A stretch of DNA of 36,406 nucleotides from Candidatus Omnitrophota bacterium (GCA_021159015.1 JAGGSQ010000067.1:1-36406), one strand, 5' to 3'; positions 1 through 8,489 are shown, numbered from the stretch's first letter. Numbers and translations: made by a program. Notes: generated by a model not told the origin, from the sequence alone.

Positions 1-290
1 TCATTATATATCTTTCTTAACACCTTTGCCCTCATCATTGATTTTCGTTCACTATATTCTGGATGATTTTCTCTAATAGCTCTTACGAGATGTTGAAGAG
101 ACTTCCCCTCTGGATTCACAAAACTACCATCCTGCTTCCGTAAACTATTACTCCCTAAACCTATTGCATTGTTCATTTTATCATATTCCCACACAGAATA
201 AAAACTTCTACCTTCACTATTTAAATAAGTCTCAGGACTATATAGTTCAGAGGGATTACCATACGGCGAAACCACCCAAATTTTGCTCAT
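1..290 (-). CDS. Unidentified protein, 3' end cut by window edge
   Basis: An open frame starts at the ATG at 290-288 and runs without a stop for 96 codons to the left edge of the window. A strong AGGAGG ribosome binding site lies six bases upstream (in 291-303), so the start is well supported. The protein begins MSKIWVVSPYGNPSEL and is polar, with no membrane segment or signal peptide. I do not recognise the family. It is the last visible gene of the defence island, 31 bp after the DUF2971 remnant, so an accessory or defence role is plausible by position only. Confidence 0.6.
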   Translation of the reverse strand, partial: MSKIWVVSPYGNPSELYSPETYLNSEGRSFYSVWEYDKMNNAIGLGSNSLRKQDGSFVNPEGKSLQHLVRAIRENHPEYSERKSMMRAKVLRKIYN

Positions 291-321
291 AATAAGCCTC
301 CTAATTAATATCTATCTTTAA

Positions 322-563
322 TTATCTATAAGGTATCTTTGACCTTTTAACTTCTACATTTTTAAATCCGTTACTTTCCAAAAACGATTTAACAGCCCAC
401 TCTGGGCTTTTATTTTTAGCTCCCAAAATAACCTCCACTAAAGGTAATATGCTTAAATCTGACAAAGAAACTTTAACGCAAGGAACTATCTTCCTTTTTA
501 TATATCTAAACAAAAACTTTCCGTAGAACAGTAATGATAAAGAATAGAAGGGCTCTCATCCAT
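322..563 (-). pseudogene. Remnant of a DUF2971 family gene with internal deletion
   Basis: Two pieces in different frames resemble the two ends of DUF2971 proteins. From the ATG at 563 the frame reads MDESPSILYHYCSTESF and stops after 21 codons; the 'LYHY.S.E.F' pattern is typical of DUF2971 N-termini. The adjacent frame, ending at 322, reads ...PCVKVSLSDLS, VEVILGAKNK and finishes VEVKRSKIPYR, which matches the family's C-terminal pattern. The usual 150 or more middle residues are missing, so this is most simply an internal deletion that also shifted the frame. No good ribosome binding site precedes the ATG. It sits 15 bp after the SIR2-like gene, at the tail of the island operon. DUF2971 proteins are common in defence islands; their activity is not established. 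The family call rests on motif memory, not alignment. Confidence 0.55.
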
Positions 564-578
564 ATTTATTCTATATAA

Positions 579-1811
579 TTAATCTAACGAGGATATATAT
601 TCTTCAAGACTCCTTCTGTATTCTGGCTTTATACCAGTCACTTTCTCCACTATACTACATACATCCTTATTCTTATCAACAACTTCAATCTTATGGCTAT
701 CAGGATCTAATTTAAATTTTCGTAATGCAGACTTAAAAAGCCATTTTAAGTAATAGTCAGATTCAGCAAAAGATACACCAATAATTACAATTTTACGTGC
801 TTCCTCAAGTTCTTTTCTCGCTAATGCCCATATAAATCCTAATTTAGGAAATCTCTCAAATGCTTTATACATAGTAGGTAAAACAATTGCCGGCCTGGTA
901 GCTGTCCCACATACTCTACAACTTGGAAAACTTCTAGATTGCTCTATAAATTCTTTTATCTCCACAGGAAAAAAACTAAAATGGTGCCTGCAATCTTCAT
1001 TCGGGCAATAAACCCAATTAATACTTCCATGTAGTTTTAAAAACACCCCTCTTTTACCTTCCTGTGAAGTATAATAAATCCATTCCGGCCGCGTCCAGGA
1101 TAATGGTTGGTTTATCAAAATTTGCTCCAATTTCTCAAGTAAAGGATGCGATTTACCTGAAATATTTTCCTTTTTGATAAATTCTTCCTTTTCTTTTTCA
1201 GATTTCTCTTCCCATAATCTTTGAAGTGTATCCTCAATTATAATATCGTAATTTAAAGTTATAACAGAATCTTGCGGCGTCAAATTCTGAAACAAAATTT
1301 TGTATTTTTCACTAGGATACAACTTATTTACTTTCTCCCGATGATATAGCAATAGTCTATTACTAATATATTTTATAAGTTCTCTCTGGGCTTCTTCTAA
1401 ATAATAAAATTTACTTTCTCCTAATTCGCCAAATTTGCTAACTGCCAAATCTAAAAAGGTAACTACTTGTTCCAAATTAAACTTTACTCCTTTTAATTTT
1501 TTCTCTCTTCTCTCCATAGCTTTCTCTAACTCTTCTGTTATTCTAATTATTGAAATATTCTCCGGATCATCCTTAAATTCATCACTTATTCCTTCGATAA
1601 TATCTTCCTTCTCTTCTAAAAATTTCTCTATTCTTTCCGGAAATATATCAAAATAATTTTCATAAGAAAAAGGTAAAAAATACTCTTCTAGAAATTTACT
1701 CAAGGATGGGAATTCTTTCACAGAAAGCTTATCGAAAAAATTACTCATCGTAGGTAATTGATATTCTGTTGCAAAAGATGCTCCAGCACCCAAGAAATAT
1801 ACTGTCCTCAT
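579..1811 (-). CDS. SIR2-like (sirtuin-fold) NAD-binding protein, probable defence effector
   Basis: This 410-residue protein has the SIR2-like fold signature. The N-terminal nucleotide-binding motif FLGAGAS covers residues 6-12. Asn-Tyr-Asp is at 187-189, KLHGS with the candidate catalytic His is at 259-263, and the late Rossmann motif GVSFAESD is at 345-352. Cys269, Cys274, Cys298 and Cys301 form a zinc-ribbon-like insert. SIR2-like proteins in bacterial defence systems cleave NAD+ to stop infected cells; that activity is inferred from the family. The ATG overlaps the stop of the DUF499 C-terminal frame by four bases (ATGA), so translation is coupled to that gene. A helical, Lys/Glu-rich stretch (60-110) separates the first motif from the core. 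It is the only island gene, with the methyltransferase, that looks intact. Confidence 0.8.
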   Translation of the reverse strand: MRTVYFLGAGASFATEYQLPTMSNFFDKLSVKEFPSLSKFLEEYFLPFSYENYFDIFPERIEKFLEEKEDIIEGISDEFKDDPENISIIRITEELEKAMERREKKLKGVKFNLEQVVTFLDLAVSKFGELGESKFYYLEEAQRELIKYISNRLLLYHREKVNKLYPSEKYKILFQNLTPQDSVITLNYDIIIEDTLQRLWEEKSEKEKEEFIKKENISGKSHPLLEKLEQILINQPLSWTRPEWIYYTSQEGKRGVFLKLHGSINWVYCPNEDCRHHFSFFPVEIKEFIEQSRSFPSCRVCGTATRPAIVLPTMYKAFERFPKLGFIWALARKELEEARKIVIIGVSFAESDYYLKWLFKSALRKFKLDPDSHKIEVVDKNKDVCSIVEKVTGIKPEYRRSLEEYISSLD

Positions 1812-2944
1812 TCCTCCACCTCAATCCCTAACTGCCTAAAGGTTTCTTTTATTTTATCCTCATAATCCTGTTCAGAGATTGCGCCTTCTTCGGCAGTAAT
1901 TTCAACATTTAATTTTTCAAATTTGCTTTGAAGCAAGTGCATCACCCCCATAATCCCGGAAACCTTGCCTTTAGGAAGATTAAACTTTAAATGCACTATC
2001 GTAAGTGCTTTGCTTGGCTCTGGTGTAGTTGTGATATTGTCCGTATCAATTTCTATCTCTTGTCCAGAAGCATCTTCCAAGGAGCCAGAAGAAACTGGCT
2101 CTTTTTTAGACTCCTGTTCTTCTTTGCATATTTTCTCATCAATAATAACCTCTTTATCAGAAAAACTAACCGTTGGTTTTTCTTTAAAATAGCGGCAAAT
2201 AGGTTCATCTTTCTCTAACTCCCCCAAGCCAAACAGCCCTTTATAAACCCCCTCTATAATGCCTTCTTCAAATACATTTTTATTCAATACTCTTGTCTCG
2301 CCGGGGGTCCTAAAAGAACTCTGGTAAATCTGGTTAGTGGGGCAATAAGTTTTCCCGGAAAGATACTTCTCGCGGATAACCAAAGGCGCTATTTTCTCAA
2401 GTATCTCGCCCTCAGCCCGCAGGGTTTCATATACGTCCTGGTCAATGTCCTTTTCCTCGCCATAAGTGGGAATTCCCAAATCAAGCTCTTTTAACCCTTC
2501 TTTCCCCGGCAAAATTATTAACCGGTATAATCTGCGTATATATTCGTTCAATTCTGAGTCTGCCTTCTTTATCTCTCTTAATACCTCTTGCTCCTGATCA
2601 GAAGTAAGCCTAAGATTTCCATCCTTTTTAATATACTCAAACCCCAATCTGCGCCTTAAAGCTTCGGCAAACGCCCCTCTTTCTGACTCTAACGGGCACA
2701 AAAAGACCAAGGTGTTTACATATACCCTGGGCGTCTTACCTTTATTTTTTAATATATTACTCATCAAACCATCATCACGCCGGCTTAAAATAACCAGTTT
2801 TAACTCTTCCGAATCAGAAATATTATTGCTTTTCTCTTCCCAAATAAAAACCTTTAAGGGGTGGCCTTTGATGTTATCTTCCAAAATCTCTTTTTCAAAA
2901 TCAGACACTTCATCCTTCTTAATATTCTCCATCTTAGTAAGCAA
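1808..2944 (-). CDS. DUF499 ATPase, C-terminal part downstream of an in-frame amber codon
   Basis: This frame is the direct continuation of the DUF499 gene that stops at 2963-2965. Only one codon, TAG, separates them, and the reading phase is the same. The sequence right after the stop (PNLYRILLTKMEN) fits the family's usual '..QPNL..' region following the 'LFYLHSSADKYFFN' motif, so the ancestral codon was probably CAG (Gln). Later it holds EELKLVIL, a Glu/Lys-rich linker near 270-300, and a C-terminal domain with HLKFNLPKGKVSGI. A separate start is possible at TTG 2944 or ATG 2932 but has no convincing ribosome binding site, so independent expression is doubtful. Joined with the upstream part, the gene would encode about 845 residues, within the family range. 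It overlaps the SIR2-like gene by 4 bp. Confidence 0.7.
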   Translation of the reverse strand: MLTKMENIKKDEVSDFEKEILEDNIKGHPLKVFIWEEKSNNISDSEELKLVILSRRDDGLMSNILKNKGKTPRVYVNTLVFLCPLESERGAFAEALRRRLGFEYIKKDGNLRLTSDQEQEVLREIKKADSELNEYIRRLYRLIILPGKEGLKELDLGIPTYGEEKDIDQDVYETLRAEGEILEKIAPLVIREKYLSGKTYCPTNQIYQSSFRTPGETRVLNKNVFEEGIIEGVYKGLFGLGELEKDEPICRYFKEKPTVSFSDKEVIIDEKICKEEQESKKEPVSSGSLEDASGQEIEIDTDNITTTPEPSKALTIVHLKFNLPKGKVSGIMGVMHLLQSKFEKLNVEITAEEGAISEQDYEDKIKETFRQLGIEVEE

Positions 2945-2962
2945 AATTCTGTAAAGATTAGG

Positions 2963-4345
2963 CTAATTATTGAAAAAATACTTATCCGCAGAAGAGTGCA
3001 GGTAAAACAATTTGCCTCTTAACTGCTCTACCGCTTCAGCCACCACAGAGGCGGGATTTCCTATGGTAGTAGCCAATCTTTTAATATCAAGCATAGTTAC
3101 GCCGTGTTCCTGCCCGCCGGAGAAAGAATGCATAAATATAGTAGTTGATGCGCGCCGGCCAAGGCCTAACCCCTGATAGGCGTCTCCCAATGACATATCT
3201 ACTTTCTTAGAGCCGCTGGTTTTTCCTGTAATATCTGACGCTATTACTCCGTTAAATTCGGCCCCGATATGCTTTAGAAGTTCCTGGCGGATTTCTTGAT
3301 TGCCAAGGTCAAAATCAGCCAAGCTGATATAAGGATTATGGCTTTGCTTTAAAGAGTAAACCACCAGAGAAAGAAGCCGCAAAACTCCTCTTGTCCTCTG
3401 AAAGGTAGGAAACGTCCCCCAGTAATGATATAAAACATCTATTACTTCCGGCAAAAACGGATAGGAGTCAAGAAATCTCTTTTTATACTCGTTTGGCTCA
3501 ATACCAAGAGGAAAAAGTTTTTCTCTCTCTGCATAATCAAAAAAACCTGAGACAACCTCTTTGGCTTCATTTTCGTCTATACGGCTGAATAACCTTCTTC
3601 TAATAATATTGGAGATTTCATATTCCTGCACCGGCGTATAGATTTTCTCAAGCCGGCCGGACACCTTTTGCAACTGCTGATAGAGTTTTTCTGCGCTGGC
3701 ATCATAATGCTCAATAATACTGGAAGGCAAAGTCACCACCAAACAGGCTTTCTCCAAAGCAGAAACAATCTCTGTAAGTTCCTGTATAAAAGCAATAGTT
3801 TGAGAAGCCAATGTGCTTTTGCCCACGCTTACACCTGCGGCTTTGGTAGCGTATTCCAATACCTCATCCATTAAAATAAGAACCGGCTGGTTAGAATAAA
3901 GAAGTTCTCTAATTGCTTCTTTCCCCGGGCTTGTATCGCCCGATAATTTCTCTATTTTTCCTGTTAACTGCTTCTCCAAAATTCCCCACAGCGTATCTTT
4001 AGCGCTCAGGCCTGTGCCGACAATCACCGCCCTTTTTGCGCCCCATTCTTTTGCCTTATGATACATTGCAATCAAAGAATGCGTTTTTCCGCCGCCAAAA
4101 GGAGTTTGTATCTGAATAATAGGGTCTGCGCCCTGGCCGGCTAATCGCTTTTTGATAACTGATAAAAGATTGCTCAACCCTTCGGTTAAATAAGTCTTAG
4201 AAAAGAATATATCAGCATCCTTATATTCCGCCGGGCCTCTTTGCTTATGCACTTCCCACAAATCTGCGGCAAAAACATCCATTGTCAGCCGGCCTTCTAA
4301 AATATCCTTATGAGGAATAGCTATAGTATGAAATGCTTTCATCAT
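2963..4345 (-). CDS. DUF499 family AAA-type ATPase, N-terminal part (ends at TAG)
   Basis: The 460-residue frame carries the ATPase half of a DUF499 protein. It has a Walker A motif TPFGGGKTHS at 81-90, a Walker B-like LILMDE at 156-161, and VVTLPSS as a likely sensor motif near 204-210. AGGAGG sits just ahead of the paired ATG ATG at 4345, which supports the start. DUF499 ATPases occur beside DUF1156 methyltransferases and SNF2-type helicases in archaeal and bacterial defence islands; their exact step is unknown to me. The frame stops at a TAG at 2963-2965 exactly where the family continues, and the following codons stay in frame with the next feature. TAG ends other genes here normally (AbiEi, FmdB, oppA), so this looks like a nonsense mutation rather than a recoded codon. 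The methyltransferase ends 25 bp upstream. Confidence 0.8.
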   Translation of the reverse strand: MMKAFHTIAIPHKDILEGRLTMDVFAADLWEVHKQRGPAEYKDADIFFSKTYLTEGLSNLLSVIKKRLAGQGADPIIQIQTPFGGGKTHSLIAMYHKAKEWGAKRAVIVGTGLSAKDTLWGILEKQLTGKIEKLSGDTSPGKEAIRELLYSNQPVLILMDEVLEYATKAAGVSVGKSTLASQTIAFIQELTEIVSALEKACLVVTLPSSIIEHYDASAEKLYQQLQKVSGRLEKIYTPVQEYEISNIIRRRLFSRIDENEAKEVVSGFFDYAEREKLFPLGIEPNEYKKRFLDSYPFLPEVIDVLYHYWGTFPTFQRTRGVLRLLSLVVYSLKQSHNPYISLADFDLGNQEIRQELLKHIGAEFNGVIASDITGKTSGSKKVDMSLGDAYQGLGLGRRASTTIFMHSFSGGQEHGVTMLDIKRLATTIGNPASVVAEAVEQLRGKLFYLHSSADKYFFNN

Positions 4346-4370
4346 TTACCTCCTACAATAGTTCTTTCTC

Positions 4371-7300
4371 CTAAAAAAATGTCTGTTGACCTATATCCTT
4401 TCCTGCAGAATCTGCTTTTAATCTTTCTCTTCCTGCCAAAAACCCGTCCAACAGCTTTTTTTCTTTATCCTCTTTCGGCAAGGTCTCAGATATTGCCTGT
4501 GCCACCCGCCAAAACGCCTCTTTTGCGCCAAAACCAGAAACCTTAAGCAAACTAACTAAATCCTGCTTTTGGCTCTTCTCCCACAAAAGAAGGCCTTTGT
4601 GTAAAACATCTATAAGTTCAGTCTCGCCAATATCGTCTATCTTTCTCTCCTGCGGGCCTAATACCTTTATAAACTCAGACTGCTTTTTGATAAAAGTCTT
4701 TTTATTCCACAGATTAGCCAGCTCTATCCCACAGCTATGGGCAATCCTATTTGCCTCGTCAAAGTGCACTTTGGCTGCTCCATAATTCCATCTAAATAAT
4801 ACATAAAATCTGGTTAAATCAGAAATCTCACCCGCAAATCCATTGTGCAAAATCTGGCGCACCGCATAATCAGTGGCAATCTTGCGCACATCCTCCAATA
4901 ATCTGTCTGCCCTTATAATATTTCCCTCATAATCCATAACTTTTTCGTATTTGCCAAACACCTCAATTGCCGAGCCAATGGCTGAGATAAAAAAGTCTGC
5001 CCCGCCTATTCCCTCAGACCAGAGTTTTTCCAGTTTTTCATTAAGGTATTTTTTTAATTCTTCTTTTACTTCATTGTAAAAGGCAGTCTTCTCTCTTTTC
5101 ATCTTTCGGGCAATAATGTAAATTGACGACATTAAAGACGCTGTTCCCTGAGCATTTAGTTTTTCTTTCATTTCAGTATTTATCGGCCAAGCGCCGGTCA
5201 TAACTAATCCTGAATCAAGTAAAGAATTTATAAGCGTCTCCCAGCCGGAAGTGGACTTATGGGCATAAACTATTATGGCAATTCCGTTTGATTTTAAAAC
5301 CCGCCTAATTTCCTGAAAGGATTTTTTTAGCATATTTTCAAAAAAAACTTTAGCTTTATTCTTTCCGTTTTGCCTTACTGTATCAGAGATAATCTCTTGA
5401 GATTTGGGGGTTAAAGGAGTAGAAAATAAATCAGAATGAACATTTCCCAAGCTTCGTTTCAGCCAAACATAAAAAAAATCTGATAAAACTGCATATGAAA
5501 TATTATCATAATACGGCGGGTCAGTAAAAACCGCATCAAAGAAGTTGTCCTCATAGGGAAGTTGCGTGGCGCTTGCCTGCGTCACGGTAGTGACAGGCAG
5601 GGAGGAGTGGGAGAGAGTAGCTGAATTTCTTATCCCATTTAGAATTTTAAAGGAAGTTTCTGCCACTCCCATAAGATTTGACCAACTTGTGCTAATCCCT
5701 GATATAGGATTGAGTTCAAAATAATCCCATGTCATTTGTATGGCTTGCCTTCCAACAAAAGCATTTATGACCTGAGTAGTATCCACTTTCCACGTGCAAT
5801 TTGAACTTGTAAACATCGCTAGTTTATCTAATGTCAACCCCAAATAACTCACCACAACCTTTGCATATTCAGAATCTAAACCTTCTCCTATCATCTTCTT
5901 ATACGCAAGGCGGACCTTCTCCACAAAAGTAATCAATGCCAGTTTCTGGCGGGAATTGAATAAGTCTCCCCATCTATTAATTCCATATCCCCTTCCTGCA
6001 ACTGTAGTAGGATCATTTTTATCCATTTCCTCATCCGGCACAGGCTCTATTCCCCATTCATTTCTTAATTTTTCTTGTTTCTCTTTTAGATATTCCTCTG
6101 CCTGCCTGAAAATTTCTAAATCTTCTTCTTTTGCCAACCTGTATTTTTTGCCGCTTTGTCCAGATTTATGCAAAACAACTGCTATCATTCGCTGGCCGGA
6201 CTTTCCTTCCTGAAAAAGCCTTCTTGTGGTTTTAGCATCTATTACTGCTCCACATACAGGGCAGGTTACAACCGCGCGCGCAATTGTGCCCTGCTCTGGG
6301 TTAAAATCTTTTGGCATTTTTTCATACCTGCCTGCCGCGATATCTGAAGTGCAGGTAGAACCTGCGCCTACTATTTTAAATTTAATCTCCTTCCCTTCTA
6401 CATAAGGAAATAACGCAACCTTTTTATTTGCCTTTTTTGCCAGCCAGAATTGCCGCATTAAAGGAATTTCTGCCCCGCAGGAGGGATTCTGGCAAGGTAA
6501 AGTGCGCGCCCAAATGTATCCAACAGGAATTGAGCCGCCTGCCTGCCGCGCCGCAAGTTGACCGGCATTATATTCGCGTTTTAACCGTTTACACCCAAAT
6601 CCTGTTTTTAAATCTTGCTCTCTTTTTACAGCCTTTTCTCTTGTCTTAAATTCTTCAAAATGAATCAGTTCTACTGGTAATCTTGATTTAGTCCAAGATA
6701 CTTCTCCTTTGTTATGTTCACCTAACCTACGCGGTATATTATCTGTTTGTCCGATATAAAAACTATTGTCCTTACACTTTAAAACATAAACCCAATAAGC
6801 ATTTGGGCGCGGCGCAGGCAGGTCTTTATCCTCAGGATAAAATTTGCCTATTTCCTTTTTTGCCTCTTCCAAAACCCAACTTCCCCATTTTTTAACATCC
6901 TCCAAAAGAGGATTTACCTCCTCTTCTACTTCTAAAAAACTTCCCTCAATTTTTTTCTTTCTTTTTACCTTTTTGCCGTATTTCTGCGGATATTCCAAAG
7001 TGCATTTTTGAATTAGCACTGCCACAGGATTATAATCATTAGAATAAACCTCACACCCAAGCCTTAACGCCTCTAAGGGAATTGCCCCGCCTCCGCCAAA
7101 AGGGTCTAATACGCGCGGCGGCTTTCCGTTATTTGCCTTTAGAATATTTTTACGCGCTTTTTCTATCATTGCAGGATTAAGAGAATTTTCCCACTTAGAA
7201 AAAACAATAATAAAATTACGTTCTTTATTCCACTCTTCTTTATTTTTTGGCGCAGGTATAAGGGCAGCGTAATTGGTTGCCCGTGATGAGGCAAGCGGCC

Positions 7301-7424
7301 GGCGCGCCCACCAGATATGAAGGGTCGAAATATGCCCGTGCCTGATATTCTTCTCCCGCGCAGATTCAACACTTACCTCTTTTACCGGAAAACTTACTTC
7401 AATGAAACGTTTGTCTGTAGTCAT
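4371..7424 (-). CDS. DUF1156 DNA methyltransferase with an in-frame GIY-YIG domain insertion
   Basis: The product (1017 aa from ATG 7424) is an adenine- or cytosine-specific DNA methyltransferase of the DUF1156 family. The N-terminal [12 protein letters not shown] and HIWWARRPL motifs mark DUF1156. The SAM-binding motif DPFGGGG is at 107-113 and the catalytic DPPYYDN at 635-641. Cys pairs at CQNPSC and CPVCG suggest a zinc site. Residues about 205-298 interrupt the family and form a GIY-YIG nuclease domain (separate entry). I chose ATG 7424 over TTG 7442 because AAAGGTG lies eight bases before it. The gene shares the operon with the DUF499 ATPase (25 bp on) and a DUF3883 helicase (upstream), a set seen in DISARM-like defence loci. 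It probably marks host DNA as self or acts in interference; whether it still folds around the insert is unknown. Confidence 0.88.
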   Translation of the reverse strand: MTTDKRFIEVSFPVKEVSVESAREKNIRHGHISTLHIWWARRPLASSRATNYAALIPAPKNKEEWNKERNFIIVFSKWENSLNPAMIEKARKNILKANNGKPPRVLDPFGGGGAIPLEALRLGCEVYSNDYNPVAVLIQKCTLEYPQKYGKKVKRKKKIEGSFLEVEEEVNPLLEDVKKWGSWVLEEAKKEIGKFYPEDKDLPAPRPNAYWVYVLKCKDNSFYIGQTDNIPRRLGEHNKGEVSWTKSRLPVELIHFEEFKTREKAVKREQDLKTGFGCKRLKREYNAGQLAARQAGGSIPVGYIWARTLPCQNPSCGAEIPLMRQFWLAKKANKKVALFPYVEGKEIKFKIVGAGSTCTSDIAAGRYEKMPKDFNPEQGTIARAVVTCPVCGAVIDAKTTRRLFQEGKSGQRMIAVVLHKSGQSGKKYRLAKEEDLEIFRQAEEYLKEKQEKLRNEWGIEPVPDEEMDKNDPTTVAGRGYGINRWGDLFNSRQKLALITFVEKVRLAYKKMIGEGLDSEYAKVVVSYLGLTLDKLAMFTSSNCTWKVDTTQVINAFVGRQAIQMTWDYFELNPISGISTSWSNLMGVAETSFKILNGIRNSATLSHSSLPVTTVTQASATQLPYEDNFFDAVFTDPPYYDNISYAVLSDFFYVWLKRSLGNVHSDLFSTPLTPKSQEIISDTVRQNGKNKAKVFFENMLKKSFQEIRRVLKSNGIAIIVYAHKSTSGWETLINSLLDSGLVMTGAWPINTEMKEKLNAQGTASLMSSIYIIARKMKREKTAFYNEVKEELKKYLNEKLEKLWSEGIGGADFFISAIGSAIEVFGKYEKVMDYEGNIIRADRLLEDVRKIATDYAVRQILHNGFAGEISDLTRFYVLFRWNYGAAKVHFDEANRIAHSCGIELANLWNKKTFIKKQSEFIKVLGPQERKIDDIGETELIDVLHKGLLLWEKSQKQDLVSLLKVSGFGAKEAFWRVAQAISETLPKEDKEKKLLDGFLAGRERLKADSAGKDIGQQTFF
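5574..5599. repeat. Palindromic hairpin inside the methyltransferase gene
   Basis: TGCCT-GC-GTCAC-GGTA-GTGAC-AGGCA forms a ten-pair stem with a two-base bulge and a four-base loop. It encodes the stretch [11 protein letters not shown] just before the [21 protein letters not shown] motif. The flanking GCAGGCAAG/CAGGCAGG bases recall the cassette ends at 6539 and 6821. It may be a short palindromic element inserted in frame. Confidence 0.45.
6327..6339. repeat. Solo copy of the GIY-YIG cassette end sequence
   Basis: The 13 bases CCTGCCTGCCGCG are identical to the downstream terminus of the GIY-YIG cassette (6538-6550). They lie 200 bp away in the same gene, where they encode part of [10 protein letters not shown] 13-base identity inside one gene is unlikely by chance, so this may be a remnant of an earlier insertion or a target-like sequence. 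Confidence 0.4.
6539..6821 (-). mobile_element. GIY-YIG nuclease cassette with inverted-repeat ends, inserted in the methyltransferase
   Basis: Inside the DUF1156 frame lies a complete GIY-YIG domain: VYVL at residues 212-215, YIG at 223-225, the Arg at 232/233, EHN at 236-238, and the likely metal-binding Glu at 269 in the KREQDLK segment. Its ends carry imperfect inverted repeats. On the minus strand it opens CTGCCTGCGCCGCGCC (6821-6806) and closes GGCGCGGCAGGCAG (6552-6539). The two ends are complementary apart from a two-base gap. Removing about 282 bp (94 codons) would rejoin ...PEDKD with [12 protein letters not shown], which is the expected continuous family sequence. The unit thus reads through in frame, ends included. 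This looks like a small mobile cassette whose nuclease may drive its own spread; mobility is inferred. Confidence 0.7.
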
Positions 7425-7440
7425 AAATTCCGCACCTTTC
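7418..7440. repeat. Leader copy B flanking the AbiE module
   Basis: The minus-strand sequence GAAAGGTGCGGAATTTATGACTA just before the methyltransferase closely matches that before the AbiEi gene (9233-9256). The match runs beyond the ribosome binding site and start codon, including TGCGGAA and TGACTA. The pair flanks exactly the two AbiE genes. Confidence 0.4.
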
Positions 7441-7442
7441 AA

Positions 7443-8021
7443 TCAGTCAATTAGCATAGCCTGGAGCCAGTAAAAATAGCTTTGCGGGTTTGCCTTTTTT
7501 AAGCCCTCAAGGAGCTGATATTTGCCCGAAAGAGGCTTTCCTTTAATTAAGTTATAATCTACAGTTTTTGATATCCTCTTCTGGGCTGTAGCAAGCAGTC
7601 TACATATATAAGCAATTTTAGAGAAAGCGACTTTCAAATCTGACTGAGTGTATTTTAACATCAAATGATTGCTGACTCTTTTCAGGCCGCTGTTAATATG
7701 CTCGATTTCCTTATAAGTGTTATTTGCCCCTTTTAGCAAATACTGGCAGTATTTAAAGGATATATCTAGAATATTTTCTACTATTTCTTCTGAAGAATAC
7801 CGGGTTTTTCTGAAAGTATTTTCCAGTTTAACAGTATTTTTAAATGTTTCTCGTATATCTTCAATATTGTCTATATATTCAAATAATGCCCCCAAATCAA
7901 CAACCTGTTTAACAAATTCCATTTCTCTTTTAGCATTTAAGGAAATCCCTATGCTATTAGAAGCTATGGCTGTTAATTTATCTCCCAATAAACCTTCAAT
8001 AGTGGGAATCTTAACTTTCAT
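7443..8021 (-). CDS. AbiEii-type nucleotidyltransferase toxin, C-terminal part (frameshifted)
   Basis: This 192-residue frame is the C-terminal helical half of an AbiEii/AbiGii nucleotidyltransferase; KIPTIEGLLGDKLTAIAS is the family's mid-protein signature. The frame is open upstream of the ATG at 8021 and reads ...YILLDIIFCKPPYFKLVKK, which is the expected continuation of the N-terminal part encoded at 8096-8488 in another frame. Adding one base near 8112-8117 (AACAATATATCC to AACAATTATATCC) would restore a 348-residue protein. The half beginning at 8021 has no ribosome binding site of note and lacks the catalytic domain. It ends 18 bp before the methyltransferase start. In the AbiE system this protein is the toxin; here it is probably inactive, unless the missing base is an assembly error. 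Confidence 0.75.
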   Translation of the reverse strand: MKVKIPTIEGLLGDKLTAIASNSIGISLNAKREMEFVKQVVDLGALFEYIDNIEDIRETFKNTVKLENTFRKTRYSSEEIVENILDISFKYCQYLLKGANNTYKEIEHINSGLKRVSNHLMLKYTQSDLKVAFSKIAYICRLLATAQKRISKTVDYNLIKGKPLSGKYQLLEGLKKANPQSYFYWLQAMLID

Positions 8022-8095
8022 AGATGATTTTAAAGAAAGAGGGCAGGCTGACAGGCTTTTTTTAACCAGCTTAAAATAAGGGGGTTTACAGAAGA

Positions 8096-8488
8096 TTATA
8101 TCCAGAAGGATATATTGTTTAGCCCGGGCATAATGAGATTTATAATAAAATTTAAAATGTTTTTAGGTATGTTTTTCTTATTATCGCGCATATCCTCTGC
8201 CACATCATAAAATCCTGATTCAGAAGCCGCCTTTTTTAGATTACCTTCAAGCGAATATTTATCTTTGGGATTTAGAATGATATCAATATCTATAGAAAAA
8301 CGGATGGGAGGAAATATATGCAGAAGAATAGATGTTCCGCCTTTAAAAATCAAATCGGGGTAGTGTTTTAACATTCCATCAAGCAGATTAAAAGCATAAA
8401 CTGCCTTTTCAAAAATACCCCGATCGCGGAATTTTACTTTTTTACGAAGTTCTTCTAATGTTTCTTTTTTAATAATTGTTTCTTGCAT
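8096..8488 (-). CDS. AbiEii-type nucleotidyltransferase toxin, N-terminal catalytic part (frameshifted)
   Basis: The 130-residue frame holds the nucleotidyltransferase core: FKGGTSILLH at 48-57 is the GG[S/T] nucleotide-binding motif, followed by RFSIDIDI with the metal-binding Asp-x-Asp pair. AbiEii enzymes add nucleotides to RNA, notably tRNA ends, and block translation in infected cells. The start lies one base after the stop of the AbiEi gene, so the pair is co-translated in antitoxin-toxin order. After residue about 123 the reading frame is lost, giving the aberrant tail ISFWI and a TAA. The correct continuation is present in the next frame (see 7443-8021), pointing to a single missing base. 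Confidence 0.78.
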   Translation of the reverse strand: MQETIIKKETLEELRKKVKFRDRGIFEKAVYAFNLLDGMLKHYPDLIFKGGTSILLHIFPPIRFSIDIDIILNPKDKYSLEGNLKKAASESGFYDVAEDMRDNKKNIPKNILNFIINLIMPGLNNISFWI

Positions 8489-8489
8489 A

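Noticed and set aside
1435-1656. Plus-strand open frames throughout the window
   Set aside because: They lie opposite real minus-strand genes, have low-complexity or anti-sense composition and no ribosome binding sites; none resembles a protein family.
2963-2965. Genome-wide TAG reassignment or selenocysteine/pyrrolysine recoding
   Set aside because: TAG ends AbiEi (8490-8492), FmdB (27773-27775) and oppA (16973-16975) at normal C-termini, and the family residue here appears to be Gln, so a local nonsense change is simpler.
8021-8095. Programmed ribosomal frameshift in AbiEii
   Set aside because: No slippery heptamer or downstream structure is apparent at the break, and a single lost base explains the data.
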